Source: Basidiobolus meristosporus CBS 931.73
Lineage: Eukaryota > Basidiobolomycota > Basidiobolomycetes > Basidiobolales > Basidiobolaceae
Direction: 5' to 3'
NCBI GenBank assembly: GCA_002104905.1
Contig: MCFE01000052.1
Coordinates: 1 to 64,000, forward strand
Length of the DNA: 64,000 bases
The position numbers and the translations under genes are program-made. Each line of letters begins with the position of its first letter. Positions within the stretch are counted from its first letter, which is position 1. Shown piece by piece: positions 22,139 through 32,862 of the stretch. Under the pieces are notes generated by a model. The model did no database searches. It saw only the letters and a program-made list of their open reading frames with translations, and was not told the origin of the DNA.

Positions 22139-22969
22139 ACAGAAGGAAGAAGAAAATGCTTTAATAAGCAATGATAACTAATAAAGGAGGTACCCTAGAC
22201 CCTACAAAGGCAACAGCAACCTGTTTTGTAACTACTGCAAAACAAAAGAGCACACATCAGACCAGTGCTTCAAGAAGGGATATAGTCAGCAGAAAAAGCC
22301 TGAATATGGAAATGCTGCAACAACTGAAGATGGACTATTCATATCTGCACTAAATATGACCGCCAAACAAGGATTCCCAGACATGGTATATGGACTCTGG
22401 AGCATCTCAACACTTTATACACCAAAAAGTACTTTTTTCCCAATATCAAGAAATTCCAATTAAGATTTCACAGGTGACAATAGAACACTTGATGCAGTGG
22501 GAGTAGGAGCTATCCAAGCAAACCTTAGAAGCAGTGAAGGAAGCCATACACTGACCTTTGAAGAAGTACTCTGTGTACCAGAAATAGCCAAGAATCTACT
22601 ATCTGTAAGCAAGGCCACTGCAGAAGAACTCAGTTTCAGCTTTGACAATTCTGGATGCAAGATCACTGATCAAAATGATACCCATATTGCTTTTAGTATT
22701 AGAGATCAGAATCTAGACAAGTTACCTTGTATTCCATCATATTTGGAAGCCAATATAAATAACTTAAATGAAGAAGCACCAATGCTTTAGCACAGGAGAT
22801 TTGGACACATCAATTTTGAGTATTTGCGCAGTATAATCAAAGATCAGCTAATTTAGAGCACTGTGAACCCTACATATATCAGAAACAAGCCAGACACCCA
22901 TTTAAGAGCTCTGGGTTAATCAAAACTAAGAAAAAATTAGATCTAATTCACTCAGATCTGTGTGGACCA

Positions 22970-23440
22970 ATGCAAAATTTATCCTTAGGCGGGATGAAGT
23001 ATTTAATCACTTTTATTGATGATTATACAAGATACACATGGGTCTACTTCATGGAGAGAAAGGAAGAAGCTCTGTCTAAGTTCAGGGAGTTTAAAGCCAT
23101 GGTGGAGAGAGAAACTGGTGAAAAAATCAAGAAAATATGCTCTTACATTGGTGGAGAATATACCTCAAAACTCTTCATCCACTTCTGCAAAATTCATGGG
23201 ATAAAGCAAGAGACTGCTGTACCATACTCCCCACAGCAAAATGGAGTAGCAGAACATGATAACAAATCAATAACTGAAGTGGCAAGATTGATGATCCACA
23301 ATCAAAAATTATCCTATGATTTTTGGATGGAATCAGTTGCCACTGCTGTATATCTTAAAATAGGAGCTATAACAGAATACTTTGTGATTCTACTCCATTT
23401 GAAGCATGGTATGGATATAGACCAAATGCAGAACATCTAA
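22970..23440 (+). pseudogene. Copia-A integrase core, element 3
   Basis: Open frame with FIDDYTRYTWVYF, GGEYTSKLFIHFCK and the PYSPQQNGVAEHDN motif carrying the catalytic Glu. Stops precede it (after PML) and follow it at 23440, where a frameshift breaks the duplicated part. Confidence 0.85.
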
Positions 23441-24054
23441 GAATACTTGGGTGTACAGCATATGCCACAAATCTGCCTGGAAATCAGTCAAAACTTGAGC
23501 CAAAAAGTGTAAAATGCATATTTTTAGGTTACTGCAATGAGAGTAAAGCATACATACTCTACAATACCAAAGCAAAGAAGCTAATCAAGTCCAAGGATAT
23601 GTTAATATATACCTCAAAACTCTTCATCCACTTCTGCAAAATTCATGGGATAGAGCAAGAGACTACTGTACCATACTCCCCACAGCAAAATGGAGTAGCA
23701 GAATGAGCTAACAGATCAATAATTGATATGGCAAGATCTATGATCCATGATCAAAAATTATCCTATGATTTTTTGGTGGAATCAGTCACTACTGGTGTAT
23801 ACCTTAAAAATAGGAGTTATAACAGAATACCTTGTGATTCTACTCCATTTGAAGCATGGTATGGGTACAGTCCAAGTGCAGAAAATTTAAGAATATTTGG
23901 GTGTACAGCATATGCCAAGAAACTGCCTGGAAATCAGTCAAAATTTGAGACAAAAAGTGTAAAATGCATATTTTTAGGTTACTGCAATGAGAGTAAAGCA
24001 TACATACTCTACAATACCAAAGCAAAGAAGCTAATCAAGTCCAAGGATATGTTG
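23159..24054 (+). repeat. 448-bp tandem duplication inside integrase
   Basis: The block starting TATACCTCAAAACTCTTC at 23159 starts again at 23607. Both copies run to AATCAAGTCCAAGGATATG. The two differ at scattered bases and by a small indel, so the duplication is not recent or is of chimeric origin. Confidence 0.85.
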
Positions 24055-24191
24055 TTTGATGAATATTAAAAATGTTTACAATAACCTGACATCAGATGAT
24101 GACAAAGATCTGATCTCAAGTCCACCAATTGTTAGTATTGAACCAAAGCAAAACAATGAAGATTTTTTCACTCTGGAGGACACTAAAGTTA

Positions 24192-25124
24192 AGTAACTCA
24201 AAATGAGGTTGGGTGCAATAAGCAACTAGTTTTTATTAGTGAAACTCTACCAAGGTTTGCCAGACTTCTCTTGGTCACAAGCCAACTTCTACACCATTCA
24301 ATAGAGTATTCACACAAACAAAAGCCAGAGCACACCTATAAGGGGGACTAGAATCCAGTAGGGAAAAGACTATATTGGCTAAATACTAAAGAGTTCTTTG
24401 CAGATATTTGGGAGGTATTCATGGCAGATGTGGCAACAACCAAGCATATGTTTGCAAGATATATGTGTTGCCAGCAGTACAAGTTATATGGTAAATTTGC
24501 AAGTATCACTCTAGAAAGCTGTCAAGTTGAGATGATAAAAGTATGTCAATTGCGCCAGGTGTTGTTTTTGTAGAGGTTAGTAACCTGGAGGCCATAGTTT
24601 TTTTGATTTGAACTATATGTGGAGTACTCAAGGTAGTGGTGATATAGCAAATAAGGAGGGGTGAATCTACAGTGAAATATATGAATTGTACAAGGGGAGG
24701 TTGAACAAGGAAATATCATTTGGTAGATTGTTATGGTAGTGTTATACAGACCCAGTGGTAGACTGTCATACAGCCAATATAATTTCATCAGAGTCTTGCT
24801 GTGAGGCCAACAGAGTAATGTCAAGTTTCTTGCCATATAAGGCAGTTACATATCCTGACCGGATGGATCCACAAAAAATAGTTATAGAGCGCTAAAAGAC
24901 TGCAACAATACCATGAAAATATTGTCACAGCACCAATTAAATCTTGTCAGGTTTTCTCCCTTTATTTAGTTATAAAATTAGCAAAACACCAATGTGATCC
25001 TGTTATAAGATTTTTAGGAGGGTCACTGATTCCAAGCTGCCAGAATTATGATGGTCTCTAAATGAAATCCTGACAGCTGATTTGGATCAGATCCACCCAT
25101 GGGACCAAGTTCTTTTTCATAGGG
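24192..25124 (+). mobile_element. TNP2 element fragment, transposase tail to terminus
   Basis: Matches (reversed) 39249-40180 of the complete TNP2 element: the degenerate C-terminal coding part, the non-coding tail and the terminus, which ends TTTTTCATAGGG at 25124, i.e. 5'-CCCTATGAAAAA read inward. The left edge abuts copia-A element 3. No intact open frame. Confidence 0.75.
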
Positions 25125-26565
25125 TATCCACTACCCTAAGTACTTCTTGCAGGTCTCATTCAACATTCATATGTATATGCAACAATTCAGGTGCAAGAGC
25201 TGGATGAACTGGATATGCATATATTACAATGGCCTTCTGAAGGCATTTCTACCAGGAGTACATTGGAAGCATTAGGAGTCATATGCAGACATTCTAGGAA
25301 TATTTATCTAGAAGCAGATCACCAATGTCAACTGGATGCATCTATAGCTTTTTTTCATAGAGATTGTGACAGGATTTGAGCAGCTCTACTTCAAGCATAA
25401 AGTTGAACATGTAGATCTCTGCCGCTACTGTATCCGTTTGCTACTCCATTTTGCTTGGGGTGTTCAAATATTGCACCTTGCTTCACTTTGTGAGTGTTTT
25501 CTGTAGAGCAGATGTTTGGGGATATAGGAAGACAAGTCAAGTTACAGGTACTCCCATATCCTGATTTCAATAAGGATATTACATTTAAATCAGTCATGAA
25601 TATGATGAGTTGGTGCATGGAGGACAGGGAGGAAGAGTTGGAAAATACTGAGGAAAAATGTGCACATGAAAACACCTATGCCCATGGCATTAAGAAGCTA
25701 AGCTGCCCCAATGCATGGGTAATCAGTCAAGTAGTGCAAAGTTGGGTTGGGTGCAACAAGCAACTAATTTTTATCAGGAAAACTCTACCAAAGTATGCCA
25801 GATTTCTCTTAGTCACAAGCCAATTTATACACTACTCAATACAGAATCCACACAAACATGAGCTGTAATGTACTTATAAGGGGGACTAGTATCCAGCAGT
25901 GAGAAGGAATATATTGGCTGAATACTAAAAAGTTCCTTGCAGATATTTGCCAGGTATTCATGGTAAAGTTACGGCTTTCAAGCTTTTGCTTGCAAGATGT
26001 AAAAGTTACCAGCAACACAAGGTATATGGCAACTTGGCAAGAATCACACTAAAACAGTGTGCAGTTGAGGTGATAGAAGTATGTCAATTGCAGCAGGTGT
26101 GCATGTTTATAGAGGTTAGTATGCAGGAGGCCATAGTATCTTTTGATCAAACTATATGTGCAATACTCAAGGTAGTAGTGGGTAAGCAAATATAGAGGGG
26201 TGATTCTACAGTGGAATATATGAGTTGCTTAAGGGGAGATAGCAAAAGGAAACACCATTGGTAAATTGTTATAGTAGCATTGTACAGAGCTAGATGTGGG
26301 CTGACATACTGTTATAATAATGCCATCAGAGGCTTGCAAAGTAGCCATCAAAACATCATTTATTTTTTGCCATATAAAACAATACATGTACCTGCTGGTT
26401 AGATCCACTCAAGTGGTTGTAAAGCTCACTAAGTCTGCAACAATGCCACACCACCCTAGGCAACATACTGTACAAACACTGTTGGTTTATATCAGCCTTT
26501 TTAGCTGTAAAATTAGCAAATTACCTACTTCCATCTGAGCTATTTGCACACCAATTGATTGAAGG
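25125..26565 (+). pseudogene. TNP2 transposase C-terminal half and tail, second copy
   Basis: Degenerate frame with EEISTRSTLEALG-like start near 25230, then EQMFGDIGRQVK, LPYPDFNKDITFKSVM and IKKLSCPNAWVISQV (open 25494-25868). It parallels the better copy at 40630-39851. The sequence FSVEQMFGDIGRQVK corresponds to the conserved F-P-M-E-R-F-C-G stretch of TNP2 transposases. The non-coding tail follows from about 26330 and is cut near 26565 by a gypsy fragment, before the terminus. Confidence 0.75.
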
Positions 26566-26572
26566 ATTATGA

Positions 26573-27820
26573 TTAGATAATCATGGTTTCCAGGTACCAG
26601 GTCAAATTTGCAGTTTCCAAATATATAGGCCTGTAGGTCTTCTTCAAAATCATTAAACTTCTTCCAACTGGCTGAATAATATGGTTAATTATGTAAGAGT
26701 TGCAATCAGCTGTAGAGACTGAAGTTGATTTGGTGGGTTTCAAGTTGATTCCAGCTTTCAAGGAAATATGCTCTGACATGTAGTCATTCAATGCTTCAGA
26801 GTCAATCGCAATTTTGGCAGGTACTCCATTGATTACCCCACTCAAGTATAAGAGCTTTCCTGAGCTTGAGGTCTTTCAGGATAGGTATTGTTATGTCACA
26901 TGGAATATAAGTTTGGAGTCTTCTTCAAGTTCATCCTCCATGTTTCCATACTCAAGGGCTTCAATATGGCTGAGGGTTCATGTAGACCATTGTTCATTTC
27001 TTCTCTGAGAGCAGTACTTTGCAACATGTCCTTGCTGGTGGCAATTAAATCAAAATCCTTTCTTCTTAGATTCTTCTGAGGTAGGATTCTTCTGCATAGC
27101 ATCCATTTGCACTGACACTGCTCCTGATTGTCTTCTTTCATAGTGAATATTCCCTCTCTGATTTGTCATTATGGGCTTCCCAACTTCAAACATAGCTGAG
27201 TCATAGTCAATGGCAATCTTGATGGCTTCTTCAATAGCCTGAGTTCTTTGATAATTCACTTCCTTGCAAGTTTGTACTTTTAACTGATCAATCAATATTC
27301 AACTTGATCCAAGGTGTCCATTCTTTCAACTTGTCCAAGTAGACATCTATACCCATGGATGTACCCTTGAACCATTCCTTTCTGTATGAGTGTCTTCAAA
27401 TTCCTCCTGAGCGGTGTCTGCTGGTGTGTGGGTTCAAGAGCATCCTAAATTTTCAACACAAGCTCATCCCAACTAGAGATTGAAGAGCATCCCATCATGG
27501 AAGCTGACCTGATCCTGCTGTGTCCCCGCTATAAAGCTGCATCTGCTAAGTAGGAAGCTGCATAATGCAACTTGCTTTCCCAAGCAATTCCGTTAGACCT
27601 AAAAGCTTCTTGAATCTGGAAGAGCAAAGTTCCCAGGTTTCATTGATTTAACCATGATGCCATTTGACCTTCACACTAAAGTTGCTCTTGACAGGGTTTT
27701 GCTGGCCCTGAGCCATGGTGGTCATTCCTTGCTGCGGCTAGCTAAGGAAATGGAGTAACTGTTGCTGTTGGGCCAGGATTAGCTGCATAGCATTCTTCCA
27801 TTCTTCATTTTCTGACATCT
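26573..27820 (-). pseudogene. Gypsy Gag-protease remnant
   Basis: Recognisable pieces: NWRMNLKKTPNLYSM-like linker, [20 protein letters not shown], and [22 protein letters not shown], where DSEA replaces the catalytic DSGA of the intact copy. So the protease is dead even apart from the stops. Confidence 0.8.
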
Positions 27821-27874
27821 TGAGGGTGGCTTTTTTTTCTTCAAGGGGGAAGATTGTGGTTTTGCTGCTACCAT

Positions 27875-28228
27875 TGTTACAAGTCAAGGCATAAGAGTTG
27901 TAAAGGAATAAGGAGTTAAGCTAGTGTTGTACACTATAAACCTCATCTGATTTTTATTGAGGTTCCACCAACTCCTTATATATATTTTGCCTGATTGATT
28001 GCTGGTTAATTGTTTTCCTAATGTAGATTGTGGCTGATGACCCTTATGATTGCATCACCATCATCCAGTTAGATCCTTCTTAATACAACTATTTCTCACT
28101 GATAAGGATCTGCTGACTAATACTACTGATTGATAGAGAATACTGATATTTTCAAAGGCTAAACATAAGACTAATAGATTTGACTAAAAACTGATCTAAC
28201 CTAAGCATTCAAGCATTAGATCATAACA
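27875..28228 (-). repeat. Gypsy 5' LTR
   Basis: Minus-strand LTR with TGTTATGATC start (28228) and ACTTGTAACA end (27875). It keeps the TATATATAAGGAG promoter region. Its right edge truncates a Harbinger-like remnant. Confidence 0.85.
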
Positions 28229-28937
28229 AGAATATGAGAAGGTAAGTACAGGCAAAAGCCACTTATAAAAGAAAACACCATAATATGTAAATGTTGCAAT
28301 TTAAGAAGTGATTTGTATATAAAGAACTGATCAAAATGTGGTAATTATAGTTGAACTGTTGTTTGTTCATAAAGAGGATCAGTATGTGTTGTACCTTTGT
28401 AGAAGTAATACAGCTGTAGCACCAAGTAAGGAGAATTTCTTAACATTCAGGACCATTCTGTAACAGTTTCAGGTTTGGTACTTGATGTTTGGTAAACAGT
28501 GTCAGTTTGATCTTCACTATAGGGGAATAATCATAGGATCATAGATGTGAAGAAACTGGCAAAGTTGGGGCTGTAAATAAGTCCTACAGTGACCACAACT
28601 AGTCTAGAATTGTTAAGTAAATTTTTAGCTGCTGAATGATACCAAATAGTCCAATATTTCAACATGAAATAGATGATGTACTTTTTGATGTAAAGTATAT
28701 TCATACCACAATGTTTCCACTGAGAGAAATGTGTGTAGAGCAATATGAAGAGGATACAAAGCAAGAAAAGCAATATTATTAGCAACACAGGTAAGATTGA
28801 GCTACATCAACAGTGACTGTGTCCTACCACTGTCATCATGATAATAATTACAGTGCCACATAGTGCTGTTGAGTGACATATTGAACTAGCACTATAAACA
28901 AGCAGGCAATATGTGGCACTATCCAAAGGAACAAGTC
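28229..28937 (+). mobile_element. Harbinger-like 3' remnant split by a solo LTR
   Basis: The two sides of the solo LTR (28229-28291 and 28665-28937) align with adjacent sequence at about 55730-56052 of the complete element: the transposase C-terminus (IHTTMFPLREMC) and the right terminal repeat ending GGAACAAGTC, followed by TA. The transposase is too decayed to translate. Confidence 0.78.
28292..28664 (-). repeat. Solo copia-B LTR in Harbinger remnant
   Basis: 373 bp, ends TGTTGCAATTT and CAATATTTCAACA on the plus strand. Flanks GTAAA and TGAAA are a decayed 5-bp duplication; the empty site in the complete Harbinger copy reads GGTAAAATAG. Confidence 0.85.
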
Positions 28938-28939
28938 TA

Positions 28940-29026
28940 ACATACCATGCAGAGAATACAGCTTCTTTGCTGCAAAGAAGGAACTCTAGTAGTTGAATGT
29001 CATCATCTAGGTCTGAGCCAATTCCT
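28940..29026 (-). pseudogene. Fragment of UA gene
   Basis: Short patch (GCAAAGAAGGAACTC and nearby) matching 49175-49230 of the UA pseudogene, too small to translate. Confidence 0.45.
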
Positions 29027-30126
29027 GCTTACAAGTTTTTAACTTAAATGATAGACAAATAGGAAGTTCAGCTAGAGCTGGTATTGCCTTTTATGAGGAC
29101 CTAGCACTTCTCATTTACATCTTGCCTGATCAGATGCTGAATAACTGTATTTCATGATGTAGGTTGTGGCAGATGAATCATTTAATGGCAACATCATGAC
29201 CCAACTAAATATTCCCAATTGTATGCTTTTCTGTCTGATCAGGATCCGCTGATCCATCTACTGACTAATAATACTGACTTGATGTAAAATACTAATATAT
29301 CAATATACTACACACAAGATTAATATACAGATAGACTAAGCATAGAGTTATTTGACTTGACTCAAACATGTTTCAACTTACATTTTTAAGCAGTAGATAA
29401 TGATATTATCCCCTACTCAATCTGAGAGGGCCTCCTGAATCACTCTTCATGTTATACCAATATCTTGATTGCTCAGTATTGTCAATAGGTAGTACATGCC
29501 TGAGTCTGCCCTTATGAGCTATGTCTCTGTGGATATTCTCTTGTTTATCCACTAGTTGGTAGTTGTAAATGAACATTCTCTAACAATTGTATTTGATCCT
29601 GACTGTTGTGGTTCCACTTCTCCCAAGTGTTGTTTTGCAATTATACAAAGTTCCTAACTGTATATGTGTTTAGTGATTTAGTTTTATCATATCTTTGCTT
29701 CATATTTTTGGCACTTTTAGACACTTTGGCATGTGCCTCTCAACATCTTTGCTGCAGTTGCTGGTATCTTCTTGGCTAGCTGAGTTCCTTATACAAGGTG
29801 TTTGTAAATTGTAATTGTGAGTTATCTCTAAGAATTCTTGGTTCACAACCATGCACTAAGTAAGACAGCATTTGTTTGATAGAATTGCATAATTTCACTC
29901 TGCAGGCAATTAGTGCTTGGTCTGTACACTGATCCCAATTGCTGATGGCTTCATTTGAATACCTGGTCAACATTTGTCTAAATAATCCATTAAGCCACTG
30001 AGTGACTCCATTAGTTCTAAGGTAATGTACAAAGGTTTTCAGTGTCTTCATTAGATCTAGGGTGATATGCTGAAGTTTTCAAGTGTTTGATCTGCTGCAT
30101 TTCCAGATATGACTTCAATACCTTTG

Positions 30127-30446
30127 CTGCTGATGTATTAGAGCTAAGTATTACAAGTGAAATAGAGAATCAAAAAATTTATATGATATTTACTTGCTGA
30201 TTTTTTGAGTTGCACACAGTTTCATACTTATTGCAATTTACATAAATGTAACTATTTGATCATTAGTAGGGAAGTCTCAGGAATATATGTGCTGAGTTTC
30301 AGCGCATTTGGACAGGTTTCAGCATGTCCCAAAAACCTTTACTCTACTAATTCCTACTAATTAGCAAATATCTTACACACTATTTTCTTGTGAGTAAGTT
30401 GAAATATATCATTTAACCAAGTGCTAGTTTACAATATACTAATAAC
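30127..30446. other. Unassigned insert in gypsy integrase
   Basis: About 320 bp separating two integrase pieces; not matched to any other repeat in the window and without an open frame. Confidence 0.4.
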
Positions 30447-30795
30447 TGGTGTAAGAGTCTTGGAGATAATGGAAGTGATTGGGAGAACAAGTAGATTATA
30501 TGGTTTTCACTTAATGATTTATTGAATGTAAAAGTAGTATTTATACTTTTACCTGGTCTTGGCATTGCAAACACGTAGAATAGGTTAAGGAAGGTCCCAA
30601 GAGCATGTGTGCAAAGTTTGGGGCTGTTTGGACAACTTTGAGAATTTTCATGTGCTGGGTACCTGGTATTTTGGTGAAAATATTCTAAGTAAATCCCAAC
30701 AAGGAATTTGGTCAGTATTCTCTAGGATTTGAAAGTAATGATCTAAGTGACTAAGTTAGGTGAATATTTAGGTGGAAATACAAATTTTTACAACA
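30447..30795 (-). repeat. Solo copia-A LTR with ATAAC duplication
   Basis: 349 bp, full length, flanked on both sides by ATAAC (30442-30446 and 30796-30800). It is a solo LTR left by LTR-LTR recombination. Confidence 0.92.
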
Positions 30796-31784
30796 ATAAC
30801 TTGGTGGACTCCTGACTATTTAAGAATTTGCTGCAAGACTTGCTCATCTATCTGACAGAAGTTCCAAAGGGTGTCCAAACTTGATCAGTATTGCATTGTA
30901 GATGAAACTTGCAACTTTGTGCCCAGTGGCCATCAGTACAGCTTTAGCAACTGGCCATTAAGTGGCATGGTCCATTGCTGCTGGGATCTGCTGGCTATAT
31001 TTCCCAGTGCTTTGCAGCATTCCATTAAGGTCAATTCCCCAAGTTTCAAATGGCTATAAAGGCTCCAGGGGAAAGAGATCAGTAACTCCCTGTGGTTAAC
31101 CTTGGTTGATTTGGCAACTTATAAGTTCCTTCAGTTCCTACATGTCCATATAATTGTGCAGCCTATGTATCACATCAAGGCAAGCAACATAAGTGCAATT
31201 AACAATAGAGCTTTCATTAACAATACGGTACAATACCTAATCTTGTACCATAAATTTGCCGGCTTCATGCTGAAGTAACTTCTTAATTTCTTCATTCACC
31301 TCATTAGGATTGGCCTTATCCCCCAGTTACATTGTTAACTAGCAGGGCCAATTGGAATCATGCACCAAGTTGAGTTGGTTTATTATAGTCTTTGTATGGC
31401 TTCAGTAACTGTATTAATTTTCCAGTGCAGTAGACAATCTCAGAGTCAAATTGCTGAATGTATTCACTACATCTGGACATTCTTCTGGATTGTACCTTCA
31501 GAGTAACAATGTATTACAGTGATATATCATCAGTTGAGGTGTTGTTGTTCTTGAGGATATCAGTTAAAAGGGCACATTAGTTTCAAACAACTTGACAAAC
31601 CTACCATAATAGGATGCCATTCCACAAGGTGCACTAAGCCATGATATACTATGTGACAGCTTTAGATTATTGATAACTTCTACACACTTAGGGTGTGAGG
31701 TCACTCCTGTTCTAGTCACCATGTGTTCAGATATTCATTGGGCTCCTTGAAAAGCTCACACTTTGCCAACTTGCTATATTGTGT

Positions 31785-32435
31785 TATGATCTGACCCATG
31801 AATGTCTAAATTAAAGCAGTTTTTGGTCAAATCATTAGTTTTATGTTTAGCCTGTCAGTGCATCAGTATTTTCTAACATATTGGTAATATTAGTCAGCAG
31901 ATTACTTTGACATGCAATCAATGATGATATAGTAACCATTTAATTTAAGTGTTCTCTCAATCATTTTAAAGTATCTCCAAGACTCTCATAACAGGCTATT
32001 TTCCCCAACCTTTCATACTCTTCAACATCCACTCTAGCTCCTGAGAAAGCCGCAGGTATACATCACTTGCAGGTCCCTCACTACTACTTTTGCTGAGTGC
32101 TTCTTGTGTTGAGCTATGTTTTTTTACTTGACCAATGCAGCCTGATGTATCTGTTTTTACCAACTTGTTCCTTACTTGCACAGCTCTGTCTACCTGAAGT
32201 GTCTCTACTGCTTATCTGGAGCTTCCAACCATGCTTGCAACAAGCTCATGAGTAAGCTACTGGTATTTACCCATAGCAATCTTGTTCTACTGCTTCTGAT
32301 AGCTTGTGCTACTCTTGAGAGACTTTCTTGTCATACCAATGCTGAGCCAAAATCTATTTGCTTGCTTGAATTCAGGACAAAGCCTGTTTGCAATTTAGGC
32401 ATTGTATTGGACAAAATGAGCTTATCAAGTGATGA
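31785..32435. other. Patchwork of repeat scraps
   Basis: 31785-31960 matches the first half of the gypsy LTR (plus strand); about 31950-31995 matches the 3' end of the copia-A LTR; 32000-32200 (minus) matches the UA gene (STQEALSKSSSEGPASD). 32200-32435 shows nothing clear. Confidence 0.6.
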
Positions 32436-32804
32436 TGTTATGATTTACCACTTGAATGTTCAAGTTAGATCAGTTTTAGTCAAATCAATTAGTTATATGT
32501 TTGGTCTATCAGTATATCAGTGTTATCTGTCAAATCAGTAGCAATAGTCAGCAAATGAATCAGCAGATCCTTATCTGACAGAAATAGATATATTAAGTGG
32601 GCTCTTATTGGGTGATGATGATGCAATCAAATGAGTCATCAGCCACACCCTACATTAGGGAATACAATTAGTCAGCAGTTGAGCTGGCAAAAATGTATTT
32701 AAGGAGCCACTGGAACCTCAATAAAAATCAGTTCAAGTTTTAGTGAATACAATACTAGCTAAACTCCCTATTCCTCTACAACTCTTATAACAAGACTTGT
32801 AACA
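32436..32804 (+). repeat. Gypsy 2 5' LTR
   Basis: Begins TGTTATGATTTACC and ends ACTTGTAACA. The AATAAAAATCA polyadenylation-like signal is preserved. Confidence 0.88.
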
Positions 32805-32862
32805 TTGGCCGCATCAATAACCAGAAACCTCCCACCTAAAGAAAGAAGAAGCTTCCCTCAAG

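Larger units (their letters stand above)
22139..24191 (+). mobile_element. Copia-A element 3, Gag end to integrase, with internal tandem duplication
   Basis: Starts inside Gag and carries the protease region (WSISTLYT in a shifted frame), integrase zinc part (RRFGHINFEYL) and core (LDLIHSDLCGPMQNLSLGG, YPQQNGVAE). It ends at 24191 in the linker before reverse transcriptase, where a TNP2-element tail begins. A 448-bp block is repeated in tandem (listed separately). Both ends are truncated and no LTR is attached. Confidence 0.85.
26566..28228 (-). mobile_element. Gypsy fragment with 5' LTR, Gag and protease
   Basis: Minus-strand Ty3/gypsy copy of the same family as 40725-45664. LTR at 28228-27875 (354 bp), Gag start near 27820 and the protease region near 26830. 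Stops and shifts are frequent. It ends within the protease-to-RT region at about 26566; the rest of pol is missing. Confidence 0.82.
29027..31784 (-). mobile_element. Gypsy 3' half (RNase H, integrase, 3' LTR), interrupted
   Basis: Minus strand. LTR about 29408-29027, then integrase pieces (29776-30110: TNGVTQWLNGLF and ACRVKLCNSI), then after two inserts the earlier integrase and RNase H / RT end (30801-31780). The plus-strand stretch 31411-31470 is the reverse of the conserved region around [16 protein letters not shown]. The catalytic Glu region reads GVTQWLNG instead of GVTERFNG. Very decayed. Confidence 0.78.

Noticed and set aside
23390-24025. Repeated minus-strand 61-codon frames (also at 17594-17779)
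   Set aside because: Antisense shadows of the integrase C-terminal coding region, copied with the tandem duplication.
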